Counted from the first letter of the stretch, positions 9,581-17,751 are shown. The stretch is 64,000 bases of DNA from Actinoplanes derwentensis (GCF_900104725.1 NZ_LT629758.1:7526001-7590000); one strand, 5' to 3'. Notes: generated from the letters alone by a model not told the origin. Made by a program: numbers and translations.

Positions 9581-10313
9581 AAACCTGGCCGTAGCCGAGG
9601 CTTCAGATGTCGTCTCCTCCGCCCGGAGCCTGGACTGGAGCAGTCAAGCGAGCCCGAGCCGTGAAGACCTCAGATCCGGGTAATGAGGACGTGGCAAGGT
9701 CCGCGTCATTCCGGGCTCAAAAGTTTGGATCCTGTCTGGGAGGGGCGACTTGGGCGGCCGGATCCAATGGGAGTGAGCCCGGCGCTGATCGGGGACTTCC
9801 TCGAGGGGACGACGGCTATCGGCCTGCCGGAAGCTAGTGAGGTCACCGTGCTGTGAAGGGGTTGCCCGAAAGGCGGCGACAATCCGGGACACTGGCCAGC
9901 CAGCCGCGGCAGCAAGGACGAGGGCGCTTTGGTGGTGTGGGTGCCGGATCCAGGCTGATCTTGCATAGCTGTTACCACCCGACCAACGCGGGCTGATCGG
10001 GCTATTGATGTGGCGGTGTCGCGCTATTCCAAAGCCTGCCAGTTCAGGAACTGCAAGGGCCTGTCTGGAGCACTGCAGCGCCTGGAGCCTGATGATCGAC
10101 CGGCCGTTGGGGTGACCGGAGATCGGCAGCGGCAGTTAGCGGAACCCTGAAGGAATCCCTGTGGCAGCAGGCATGCCGTTTGCGTCGCAAAAGAGTGGCC
10201 CAGGTATCGGGGCTGAGAGCCTTTGCCTGGTGCTAGCCGGGCCACTGAGCTTGGGTCGTTTTGCCGGTCTGTAGAGAGAAGACCGTGCCCGGCACGCTTT
10301 GGGCAAAGAATCT

Positions 10314-10417
10314 GGTGCCGGGGTGCCGGGGTGCCGGGGTGCCGGGGTGCCGGGGTGCCGGGGTGCCGGGGTGCCGGGGTGCCGGGGTGCCGGGGTGCCG
10401 GGGTGCCGGGGTGCCGG
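10314..10417. repeat. Octamer tandem array (GGTGCCGG)13
   Basis: Thirteen perfect copies of an 8-bp unit over 104 bp. It ends 32 bp before the near-parS at 10450. The unit resembles the GGTGCCC heptamer at 9484 with one added base. Confidence 0.96.
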
Positions 10418-10449
10418 CCGTTCAGGTTTTGTGGGTCGGGGCGGTCGTG

Positions 10450-10463
10450 GATTCACGTGAAAC
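10450..10463. promoter_or_regulatory. Near-parS site (one mismatch)
   Basis: GATTCACGTGAAAC differs from parS only at position 2. It lies 32 bp after the octamer array, keeping the pairing of array and parS seen elsewhere in this region. Confidence 0.7.
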
Positions 10464-11747
10464 ATTGGTCAGTTGGCGTGGGCGGAGAAGGAACGGGTGC
10501 CTGCTCCTCTCGCCGAGAGACTTGATGGTGGTTGATCTTTCCTGCTTTGACCCTTTGCAAACTCGGACCTAGCCGAGCGCTATAGAACTTTGCGTGCCTG
10601 GATCTGAAGGGCTGACCAAGACGGGCAGCGAGAATGCGGTGGCGGTGGGACTTCTGAGATGGGCACGTGTGGGCGTGGCCATAGGCGTTGGGTAGTGGTG
10701 TGGGCGGGGCCTCGCCTAGCGGCGAAGTGGGTTCGCCTTGCACCGGGACGGGTTTCGGGTGAAGCGCATCTGCGGGGATCTGGCGGAAAACTGCTTCGTA
10801 GGCCGCTGTTGTTGGCTGCCGAGATCGGAGCGGAAAGGCGATTGATTGCCGTTGGCCGTCGTTCTGAGGATGCCTGTTGAACTTCCGCTGAGGCCGTGAT
10901 CCCGGGCGATTCGCCGCTTGCCGTGGTTCGTCTGTGAGGACCAAGACGGCTGAAGTTAGGACTGGGCGCTCCGAGACTGGTGGTGAGACCGAGGAGCGAG
11001 GCGCTTGTAGCCCGGGTTGCGGAGGGCGGCTTACGTCTTGGTGCGCCGAGCAACTCACGGCTTTGGGTGCCGCGGAGCCTGTGTTCCGGAGTGACGGAGG
11101 ACTTGCGGTTCGGGGGCTGAGGGATGCCCGGAGCCAGCTGAGGGTCTGGATGCTGGCGGGCGGTGTATGTGGGCCGACTCGGGTGCCAGGTGGTTGGGTC
11201 TCGAGGTTGCTTCGGGCCCGAATCGTCGGACGTGGTGATGCGGCTTATGAATGCTCGTCGGTTGTCGAGATTGTGGCGAGGAGGAGAGCGGCATTTGGAT
11301 GCGTGGGACTCGGTGGGGGTGAAGCGAGCCGTAGGTGTGGCGAGACTTCGGCGGATTAGAGACGGTCGGGCTGAGGGACTACTGCACTTGAGAACGGACG
11401 AGTTGGGGGTGGCTGGACCGAAAGTCAGCCGCGTTGTAAGGCGGTAGCCGAGGCCCACCGTGTCGGTCGAGCCGGCTACCGACACAAGCCGGTCGTGCCC
11501 GACGGCTGGGATCGGCGGTCGGGCTGGGATTGGCGGTCGGTCGGGCAGGGGCGGCTCGGATCGGCGGTCGGCCCGGGCGGTTAGGGCTGATGGTCTGGAC
11601 CGGGCGGTTAGGGCTGACGGGCTGACGGGCTGACCCTGCGATCGGGGTCGGCGTCGGGGTCAGTGGTCTGTCTCGGTGGGTGTTCGGGATTGGTGGGCTG
11701 GACCGACAGTCGGGGCGGTCGGTGAGTGGCTGGAGTTAGGGGTGACT

Positions 11748-11769
11748 GGGTGGGTGGGTGGAGTCGGGG
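11748..11769 (+). other. Potential G-quadruplex motif
   Basis: Four G-runs (GGG, GGG, GGG, GGGG) separated by loops of 1, 1 and 7 bases within the G-rich skewed stretch. It fits the standard G3+N1-7 pattern and sits just before the DnaA-box island. Confidence 0.6.
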
Positions 11770-11957
11770 CTTGATGGACAGCGGTTGGGGGGTGATGGAC
11801 GTTTGTGGATAGCGGCGGGCTTGTTTTGGGGGATCCGCCGACGGGGGTGCGGTGGGACGTGAATGTGAGAGTGGTCGTTCGGGTGTGGTTGGAGACATGC
11901 GTGATGGCCACTATCCACAACCTGTGTGTGGCGGCTGTTGATGGTGGGTCTTGCGTC

Positions 11958-11971
11958 GTTTCACGTGAAAC
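11958..11971. promoter_or_regulatory. parS site 7
   Basis: Perfect GTTTCACGTGAAAC, embedded in a 24-bp perfect palindrome (11953-11976). Confidence 0.95.
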
Positions 11972-12035
11972 GACGCCGATGTTGTGGGCTTCGTCCACTG
12001 CTCTATCCACAGGGTGTGCAAGCGTTCTACGTCGA

Positions 12036-12049
12036 GTTTCACGTGAAAC
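12036..12049. promoter_or_regulatory. parS site 8
   Basis: Perfect GTTTCACGTGAAAC between DnaA boxes at 12003 and 12059. Confidence 0.95.
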
Positions 12050-12195
12050 ACGGGAGCCTGTGGATAACTCCTGTGGATAACTTTTGGGTTGGGGTGGGCG
12101 AGGTGGGATCTTCATGGCTGTCAACGTGAGGTGGTACCTCCGTCGTGCGAAATTGATCCGGGACAGGCTGTCGTGGGCTGGGCTAAGGTCACGTC

Positions 12196-12846
12196 GTGTC
12201 TGAGAACACCACCCCCCTGCCTGACTTCACTCGATGGCCGTCCTTTCCCTTCGAAGGCGATATGCGGGTCAAGAAACTCGCCGCACCGGTTGATGTCGAG
12301 CCGCCCCGCAGCGGTGAGGACGGCACCGACTGTGTGGCTTGCGGGACGGCCGACGACTCGTACATCTGGGTCAGTGAGCGGTGGCGCGTCCGCGCGATGG
12401 ATCGGCCCACCGGCCTGCCCATGGTTCTCATCCTTGAGTGCCGGTCGCACCTCGACCTGGGTGACCTGCCGAACCTGCTGGCCGCCGAGCTCGGCGTGAT
12501 GACGGTTCGACTGGAGCGCGCCATTCGCTCGCTCGACGGTGTGGCCCGGGTTCACGTGAACCGGTGGGGCGACGGGAGTGCGCACCTGCACATGTGGTTC
12601 CTGGCGCGGCCGTACGGGCGACTGCAGTTGCGGGGTACGTTCCTGTCGCTCTGGGACGACATCCTGCCGGTCGTACCCGAATCGCAGTGGCGGGAGAGTC
12701 TTGCTCTTGTCGCCGCCTGGCTCGCCGACTTCGGTGGCACGGCGAACGCTGAGCCGGCACACATCGCGTGGGAGTCGTCCGGCAAGTTGAACGTTCCGAC
12801 GACGACGGAAACCGACCGCCCGTCGACGCTGGGCGATGTCGACTAG
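12196..12846 (+). CDS. HIT-like hypothetical protein
   Basis: 216 residues starting at GTG 12196 (MSENTTPLPDFTRWPSFPF). The middle has CVACGTADDSYIWVSERW and, toward the C-terminus, VHVNRWGDGSAHLHMWFLARP. The H-L-H-M-W pattern and following Arg-Pro resemble the active-site strand of HIT-fold nucleotide hydrolases/transferases, but the third His of HxHxH is not in place. Substrate unknown; the HIT assignment is by pattern only. It is the first recognisable gene after the parS region and is separated from the converging Ddl gene by a strong bidirectional hairpin. A two-mismatch parS-like palindrome lies in its coding sequence (12549). Confidence 0.75.
   Translation: MSENTTPLPDFTRWPSFPFEGDMRVKKLAAPVDVEPPRSGEDGTDCVACGTADDSYIWVSERWRVRAMDRPTGLPMVLILECRSHLDLGDLPNLLAAELGVMTVRLERAIRSLDGVARVHVNRWGDGSAHLHMWFLARPYGRLQLRGTFLSLWDDILPVVPESQWRESLALVAAWLADFGGTANAEPAHIAWESSGKLNVPTTTETDRPSTLGDVD
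12549..12562. promoter_or_regulatory. Degenerate parS-like palindrome
   Basis: GGTTCACGTGAACC, a symmetric variant with one change in each half-site, inside the HIT-like gene. ParB binding is uncertain. Confidence 0.35.
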
Positions 12847-12855
12847 GCCAAAGCC

Positions 12856-12906
12856 GGAGCAAAGCCAGGCCGGACCGAAGCCAGGCCGGACCGAAGCCAG
12901 GCCGGA
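12856..12906. repeat. Three short direct repeats after the HIT-like gene
   Basis: About three near-identical 16-bp units (GCCAGGCCGGACCGAA type) in a row between the HIT-like gene and the terminator. No function suggested. Confidence 0.7.
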
Positions 12907-12982
12907 CCGAGTTAAGGCTGGACCAGACCGAGGCCAAGAAATTCTGTGGACGGGCATGGAAGCGAAAAGCAGACCACGAAAC

Positions 12983-13020
12983 GCGCGACGGCCCGGCGGA
13001 ATCCCGCCGGGCCGTCGCGC
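12983..13020. terminator. Bidirectional terminator
   Basis: A perfect 17-bp G+C-rich stem (arm GCGCGACGGCCCGGCGG) with a 4-base loop between the converging HIT-like and Ddl genes. No long T-tract on either strand. Confidence 0.75.
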
Positions 13021-13046
13021 CGTAATGAAGCCGTGAACCGCTCCGC

Positions 13047-14021
13047 TCAGTGACCCTGACGAGCCACCGCGCGCCCCACCAGTGCACTCAAGACAGCCCC
13101 TAGATCCACCCCGGCCGCCTGCACCGCCAACGGCAGCAGCGACGTCTCGGTCATCCCGGGCGACACGTTGCACCCGAGCACGTGCGGTTGGCCGTCCTCG
13201 GTCACGATCACGTCGATCCGGGAGAGATCCCGCAGACCCAGAGTCTTGTACGCGGCCAGCGCCGTCTCCGAGACCCGGGCGGCGACCGAGTCAGGCAGCC
13301 GGGCCGGCGCGTGCCAGGTGGTGAGTCCGGCCGTGTAGCGAGCGGCGTAGTCGTACACCCCGTCCCGCGGCACGATCTCCACGATCGGCAGGGTTTCCGG
13401 TCCGGTGCCGAGGTCGATGATCGAGACGGTCACGATGGTGCCGGGCACGTACCGTTCCACGAGCGCCGTCGAGTCGTACGCAAAACAGCCGACCATGGCC
13501 GCCGGCAGGTCCGCAGCGTCGCGCACCACCGATGCCCCCAGCCCGGATCCGCCCTGGGCAGGTTTGACCATGAGCGGCAGCCCCAGCCGGGACACGATCC
13601 GGTCGAGCACCGATACGGCCCCGAGTTCGGAGAACCGGTCGTGCGGCAGCGCCACCCAGTCGGGGGTGGGGATCCTGGCGTCGCGAAGCATCGATTTGGC
13701 GGACGGCTTGTCCCAGGCGAGCCGGGCGGCCCGCGCGTCCGGACCGACGTAGGGCACCCCGCACAGGTCGAGCACCCCGCGAAGCGACCCGTCCTCACCG
13801 CTGGCGCCGTGCAACGCGATCACCACGGCGTCGGGCGGGTCGGCCTGCAGAGAGGGAAGCAGGGCGACGTCGGCGTCGTGCAGTTCGGCGGTCATGCCGA
13901 TGGACCGGAGCGCGTCGTGCACCCGGCGCCCCGATCGCAGTGACACGTCTCGTTCGTAGGACAGTCCACCGGCCAGGACCAGAACTCGCAGATCGTCACG
14001 CGTACCCATGGTTGTGATCAT
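13047..14021 (-). CDS. D-alanine-D-alanine ligase-like ATP-grasp protein
   Basis: 324 residues with Ddl-family order: N-terminal LVLAGGLSYERDVSLRSG, ALHGASGEDGSLRGVLDLCG, the ATP-grasp region LGLPLMVKPAQGGSGLGASV, ALVERYVPGTIVTVSII, DYAARYTAGLTTWHAPA, and CNVSPGMTETSLLP near the end. Ddl joins two D-Ala for peptidoglycan. The canonical Ddl HGxxGEDG and N-x-x-PGMT motifs are nearly intact, so a ligase activity is likely. A housekeeping ddl usually sits elsewhere, so this may be a paralogue with another acceptor. Its ATG overlaps the stop of the upstream aminotransferase (ATGA), so the two are likely one operon. Confidence 0.85.
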   Translation of the reverse strand: MITTMGTRDDLRVLVLAGGLSYERDVSLRSGRRVHDALRSIGMTAELHDADVALLPSLQADPPDAVVIALHGASGEDGSLRGVLDLCGVPYVGPDARAARLAWDKPSAKSMLRDARIPTPDWVALPHDRFSELGAVSVLDRIVSRLGLPLMVKPAQGGSGLGASVVRDAADLPAAMVGCFAYDSTALVERYVPGTIVTVSIIDLGTGPETLPIVEIVPRDGVYDYAARYTAGLTTWHAPARLPDSVAARVSETALAAYKTLGLRDLSRIDVIVTEDGQPHVLGCNVSPGMTETSLLPLAVQAAGVDLGAVLSALVGRAVARQGH

Positions 14022-15322
14022 GCCAAGTCGGGGCCGGGAACGTCCGCGGCGGCCGGACCACGACGGCGCTGCGGGCCGGGGTGAAGGCCGGCCTCACCGA
14101 AGACGGCACGCATCGCTAGTTCCTGTTCCATCACCCCGGAGAGGCGGCGTACGCCTTCGCGCAGCCGGTCGGGGGCGGAGAAACTGAAGTTGAGCCGCAT
14201 GTTGGACCGGCCTGTCCCGTCGGCGTAGAAGCCGGTGCCGGGCACGTAGGCGACCCGGGCGGCGATGGCCCGCGGCATCATCGCTTTCGAGTCGAGTCCG
14301 TCGGGCAGGGTGGCCCAGACGAAGAGCCCGCCGGACGGCCGGGTCCACGTGGTACCCACCGGCATCAGGTCTTCCAGGGCACCGAGGAGGGCGTCGCGCC
14401 GTTCCCGGTAGATCTCCTGGTACACCTTGATCTGCTGCCGCCACGGCATGGTCGTCAGATACCTCGTGACGGCGCCCTGAGCGAACGCGCTGGGGCAGAG
14501 CACGTTGGCTTCACTCATCATGACCAGCTTCTCGCGTACCGCATGGGGGGCCAGGATCCAGCCGACCCGCAGCCCGGGCGCGAACGTCTTGGAGAAGGTC
14601 GAGCAGTAGAAGACACCTTCGCGACGGCGGGCCCGCAGCGGCAGCGGGGCATCGCCTTCGAAGGACAGCATCCCGTACGGGTCGTCCTCGACGACTAGTA
14701 GCCCGGCCCGTTCGCAGATGTCGAGGATCAGCTCCCGCCGTTCCTCCGAGAGGGTGACACCGGCCGGGTTCTGGAAGGTCGGGATCGTGTAGAGGAACTT
14801 GGCCCGGCCGTCGGTCCGCGCGATGGCTTCCTCGAGTGCTGCCGGAATCAGGCCTTCCGCGTCCATTGCCACGTGCCGGACCTGTGCCTGGGCGGCCTGG
14901 AACACGCCGAGTGCGCCGACATAGGTCGGCCCCTCGGCGAGCACCACGTCGCCCGGGTCGAGGAACACCCTGGCGAGCAGGTCGAGAGCCTGCTGGCCGC
15001 CGACCGTGACCACCACGTCGTCGGGGGAGGCGTTGACGATGCCGGAGTGGGTCATCACTTCACAGATGCGCTCGCGCAGTTCGATGGTGCCCTGGCCGAT
15101 GCCGTACTGCAGGCTGGTGGCGCCCTGCTGCGCGGCCAGTTCACCGAGCATCTCGCCGACCGCGTCGAGTGGTAGCGCGGCGATGTAGGGCGACCCGCCG
15201 GCCAGCGAGACCACTTCGGGGCGGCTGGCGACGGCGAACAGGGCACGGATCTCGGACGTGGTCATGCCGCGGACCCGTCGGGCGTACCGATCGGTGTAAT
15301 CGTCCTGGGTGGTGCCGGTCAT
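14018..15322 (-). CDS. PLP-dependent aminotransferase (fold type I, class I/II)
   Basis: 434 residues from ATG 15322, chosen because GAGGTG lies just upstream; longer frames lack a ribosome-binding site. Features: SLAGGSPYIAALPL, the GGQQALDLLARVFLDPGDVV segment, YTIPTFQNPAGVTLS, VVEDDPYGMLSF (PLP-pairing Asp), and FYCSTFSKTFAPGLRVGWI with the Schiff-base Lys. It belongs to the AAT-I family near 2-aminoadipate/valine-pyruvate aminotransferases; the substrate is not predictable. An aminotransferase at this position beside parB is known in other actinobacteria. Translationally coupled to the Ddl-like gene. Confidence 0.9.
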   Translation of the reverse strand: MTGTTQDDYTDRYARRVRGMTTSEIRALFAVASRPEVVSLAGGSPYIAALPLDAVGEMLGELAAQQGATSLQYGIGQGTIELRERICEVMTHSGIVNASPDDVVVTVGGQQALDLLARVFLDPGDVVLAEGPTYVGALGVFQAAQAQVRHVAMDAEGLIPAALEEAIARTDGRAKFLYTIPTFQNPAGVTLSEERRELILDICERAGLLVVEDDPYGMLSFEGDAPLPLRARRREGVFYCSTFSKTFAPGLRVGWILAPHAVREKLVMMSEANVLCPSAFAQGAVTRYLTTMPWRQQIKVYQEIYRERRDALLGALEDLMPVGTTWTRPSGGLFVWATLPDGLDSKAMMPRAIAARVAYVPGTGFYADGTGRSNMRLNFSFSAPDRLREGVRRLSGVMEQELAMRAVFGEAGLHPGPQRRRGPAAADVPGPDLA

Positions 15323-15478
15323 GCGAATCACCTCTTCTAAAAGAAAGACTGAAACGATCGTAGACCGGCCCGGCACTTGCCCGACCTGCTCCCGTTCATG
15401 GTGGTTGCGACGTAAGATTCGGCGGGGCGCGGCGGCGCTCCGGTTCATGTCCTGTGATCGAGCTGCAAGGGGTCCCGG

Positions 15479-16141
15479 ATGTCGCGACGCCTGGTCAATC
15501 TCACCCTCGACACTCTCGAGGATCTGCCCCGGCCTTGTCGGCAGTGCATCTATTGGGAGCTTGATCCCGTCTCCGCGGAGCGCGCCTGTGCCACCGGTGA
15601 TCCCGGCCTCGAAAAGGAGGCGTGGGTGTCGCAGACGCTGCTGGAGTGGGGTTCGTGCGGCAAGTTGGCCTACGTCGACGGGATGCCTGCCGGTTTCGTG
15701 ATGTATGCGCCGCCCGCCTACGTGCCGCGGTCGATGGCGTTCCCGACCTCACCGGTGAGTGCCGACGCGGCTCTGCTGACCACGGCCAAGGTTGTGCCCG
15801 CTTTCGCCGGCGGCGGCCTGGGCCGGATGCTCGTCCAGGGCGTGGCCCGGGACCTGACCAAACGTGGCGTGAAAGCGATCGAGGCGTTCGGGGACGCCAA
15901 ACCCGACGAGACCGACGAGTCGTCGGCGTGTCTGGCCCCGGTCGACTTCTACCTGTCGGTGGGGTTCAAGACGGTCCGCCCGCATCCCCGGTACCCGCGG
16001 TTGCGGCTGGAGCTGCGGACGGCCCTGTCCTGGAAGTCCGACGTCGAGTACGCGTTGGAGAAACTGCTCGGCTCGATGAGCCCGGAGACCCTGTTGCGCC
16101 CGGTCCGCCCGGTGGCAGCCACAAGATCAGCCGAGAACTGA
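15479..16141 (+). CDS. GNAT-family N-acetyltransferase
   Basis: 220 residues. The acetyl-CoA binding region is KVVPAFAGGGLGRMLVQGVA (the Q/R-x-x-G-x-G/A loop appears as FAGGGLGRML). An N-terminal cysteine pair lies in PRPCRQCIYWEL, and CLAPVDFYLSVGFKTVRPHP is the GNAT C-terminal motif. The equivalent gene in mycobacteria (Rv3916c region) lies at the same place between parB and cwlM. The acceptor is unknown. It runs convergently into the amidase gene with a 7-bp gap. Confidence 0.85.
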   Translation: MSRRLVNLTLDTLEDLPRPCRQCIYWELDPVSAERACATGDPGLEKEAWVSQTLLEWGSCGKLAYVDGMPAGFVMYAPPAYVPRSMAFPTSPVSADAALLTTAKVVPAFAGGGLGRMLVQGVARDLTKRGVKAIEAFGDAKPDETDESSACLAPVDFYLSVGFKTVRPHPRYPRLRLELRTALSWKSDVEYALEKLLGSMSPETLLRPVRPVAATRSAEN

Positions 16142-16148
16142 GAGAGAA

Positions 16149-17315
16149 CTAGCCCTTTTCGGCCAGCGCGAGCCGCAGCTGGCGCACGTCGATCGAACCA
16201 GTGGGGACGTCCCGTTCGACGGGGAAATACATCCGCTGCACCGCGGCCAACAGCGCCTCGACCAGTTGCTCCCGGGACTCCGGGTCGATCAGCCGCTCGC
16301 GGTCCGTCTTCGACGTCAGGTAACCGAGGTCGACCCGGACCGTGGGCATGCGGGTGAGCCGGAGCAGGTCCCAACCTTTCGCGTGGGTGCGGCAGTCGTT
16401 CATTCCGGTCCGCACCACGATCTCGCGCTGCACCAGGTTCGCCAGCCGCTCGCCGACCGTGGAGCTGAGCCCGTTGCCGGTGCCGTAGTGGTAGGTCGCC
16501 ACGCCCTCGGCCGCCGGGGACTCGTGTTCGTCCAGATGCAGCGAGATCAGCAGGTCGGCACCGAGGGTGTTGGCCAAGGCGGCTCGCTCGGCGCCACTCA
16601 TCGGTGCGGCAGGTGACGGGCCACGGGTCAGGTGCACCCGCATGCCGGCCGCGGAGAGCCGACCCTCCAGCCGGGACGCCAGGTCGAAGACCAGGTCCGC
16701 CTCGTTCCACCGGAGTGGGCCGTCGGGCACCAGCACACCGGTGTCGGTGCCGCCGCCGTGTCCGGGGTCGATCACGATGGTCTTGCCGACCAGGTTGGGA
16801 CCGGACTGCCGGAACGCCTCGGCCTCGCGCAGCCACTGCGGGCGCCCACCGACGACCTTGCGGCCGAGCCGGCGCAGCGCCTTCATCGTCTGAGGACCGC
16901 AGGAACCGTCGGGGACCAGCCCGACCTCGCGCTGGAACTGGGCGACCGCGCGGGCGGTCCGGGCACCGTAGACGGAGTCGGGGCGACCGGCGTCGTACCC
17001 CATCTCCAGCATGCGCTCCTGGAGTGTCCGCACATCCTCGCCGACCAGCGCGTCGGGCACCGAGTGGAAGAGCGCCCGCGCACCCAGCCGCCAGCGCGCC
17101 GCGTCGAGGGCACCCCAGGTCTCGTTGCCGACCATGCCGTCGATGCCGAGACCGCGACTCTGCTGAAAGGCCCGGACCGCACCCTCAAGCGCCTCGTCGA
17201 AGACGACCTCGTCGACGACATCGGGTTCGGCGCCGGCGAGCAACTCCAGGCCGACCAGGATTGACCTGATCTCAGAAACGGCCGGGCCGCTGTCTCCGCG
17301 TCGAATGGACCGCAC
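16149..17315 (-). CDS. cwlM: CwlM-like N-acetylmuramoyl-L-alanine amidase-fold protein
   Basis: 388 residues: two peptidoglycan-binding type 1 repeats (about 5-75 and 85-150; GIDGMVGNETWGAL and YGARTARAVAQFQREVGLVPDG), then an Amidase_3 domain (about 174-362). Zn-binding positions look kept (IDPGHGG, NEADLVFDLA, LLISLHLDEH). The usual catalytic Glu of the VEVGF-type motif is Asp here (VRVDLGYLT). No signal peptide is visible. In mycobacteria CwlM sits beside trxB-trxC and is mainly a cytoplasmic activator of MurA; the position and missing signal support the same role here (inference). Confidence 0.88.
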   Translation of the reverse strand: MRSIRRGDSGPAVSEIRSILVGLELLAGAEPDVVDEVVFDEALEGAVRAFQQSRGLGIDGMVGNETWGALDAARWRLGARALFHSVPDALVGEDVRTLQERMLEMGYDAGRPDSVYGARTARAVAQFQREVGLVPDGSCGPQTMKALRRLGRKVVGGRPQWLREAEAFRQSGPNLVGKTIVIDPGHGGGTDTGVLVPDGPLRWNEADLVFDLASRLEGRLSAAGMRVHLTRGPSPAAPMSGAERAALANTLGADLLISLHLDEHESPAAEGVATYHYGTGNGLSSTVGERLANLVQREIVVRTGMNDCRTHAKGWDLLRLTRMPTVRVDLGYLTSKTDRERLIDPESREQLVEALLAAVQRMYFPVERDVPTGSIDVRQLRLALAEKG

Positions 17316-17365
17316 GCACGACTCCTTTGACGAGAGGCGATAAAGGACACAATCCCCAGGAGAGT

Positions 17366-17397
17366 ACGCCCCGCGACCCAGAAGGGGCGCGGGGCGT
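17366..17397 (-). terminator. Hairpin after trxA
   Basis: A 10-bp stem (ACGCCCCGCG and its complement) with a 12-base loop, 15 bp downstream of the trxA stop on the minus strand. It separates trxBA from the cwlM-like gene. Confidence 0.55.
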
Positions 17398-17411
17398 TGG
17401 ACCCGAGTTGA

Positions 17412-17735
17412 TCAGATGGATGACTCGATGAAGTTGACCAGGAAGCTCTTCGGCTTGGCGCCGGCCACCGAGTTGACCCGCTCGCCGTCCTTGAAGATGG
17501 TCAGTGTCGGTACCGACATCACCTGGTAAGCCAGGGCGATCTGCGGGTTCTCGTCGATGTTGACCTTGACGATCTCCAGCTTGTCGCCCATCTCCTCAGC
17601 GATCTCGGCCAGCAGCGGGTCGACCTTCTTGCAGGGCACGCACCACTCGGCCCAGAAGTCCACCAGCACCGGCTTTTCGGAGCGGAGTACATCACTGTCG
17701 AAGGTTTTGTCAGTGACTGCCTTGGTTGCTCCCAC
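17412..17735 (-). CDS. trxA: Thioredoxin
   Basis: 107 residues, standard thioredoxin length, reduced by TrxB to keep cytoplasmic thiols. The active site is FWAEWCVPCKK, i.e. CVPC rather than the usual CGPC. The cis-Pro is in VMSVPTLTIFKDG. The start is the GTG at 17735 with GGAGG upstream. It follows trxB on the same strand by 16 bp, so they form one operon. Confidence 0.94.
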   Translation of the reverse strand: MGATKAVTDKTFDSDVLRSEKPVLVDFWAEWCVPCKKVDPLLAEIAEEMGDKLEIVKVNIDENPQIALAYQVMSVPTLTIFKDGERVNSVAGAKPKSFLVNFIESSI

Positions 17736-17751
17736 GAGGACCTCCCGGGTC

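Larger units (their letters stand above)
11804..12080. promoter_or_regulatory. DnaA-box island with two parS sites
   Basis: Five DnaA boxes: TGTGGATAG at 11804-11812, CTATCCACA at 11911-11919 and 12003-12011, and TGTGGATAA at 12059-12067 and 12072-12080. The last two are exact consensus matches 13 bp apart on the same strand. Two perfect parS sites (11958, 12036) lie among them. It could titrate DnaA or link initiation with segregation; this is inferred. Confidence 0.75.
7187..12195. other. Gene-poor origin-proximal parS region
   Basis: About 5 kb between the parB terminator and the HIT-like gene in which I cannot support any protein-coding gene. Open frames here lack recognisable domains and several are only translations of short tandem repeats. 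Instead it contains six perfect and one single-mismatch parS site, four tandem arrays of 7- or 8-bp units, a 40-bp palindrome, a hairpin at 8526-8555, a strongly G-over-C biased stretch at about 10600-11830, and a DnaA-box island at 11804-12080. The first half looks lower in G+C than neighbouring genes. A centromere-like or origin-control role is inferred. Confidence 0.6.

Noticed and set aside
10580..12124. Long minus-strand open frames in the skewed region (10580-11485 and 11608-12124)
   Set aside because: Composition is Pro/Thr/Ser/Arg-rich as expected from reading the C-rich strand. No domain, start signal or ribosome-binding site.
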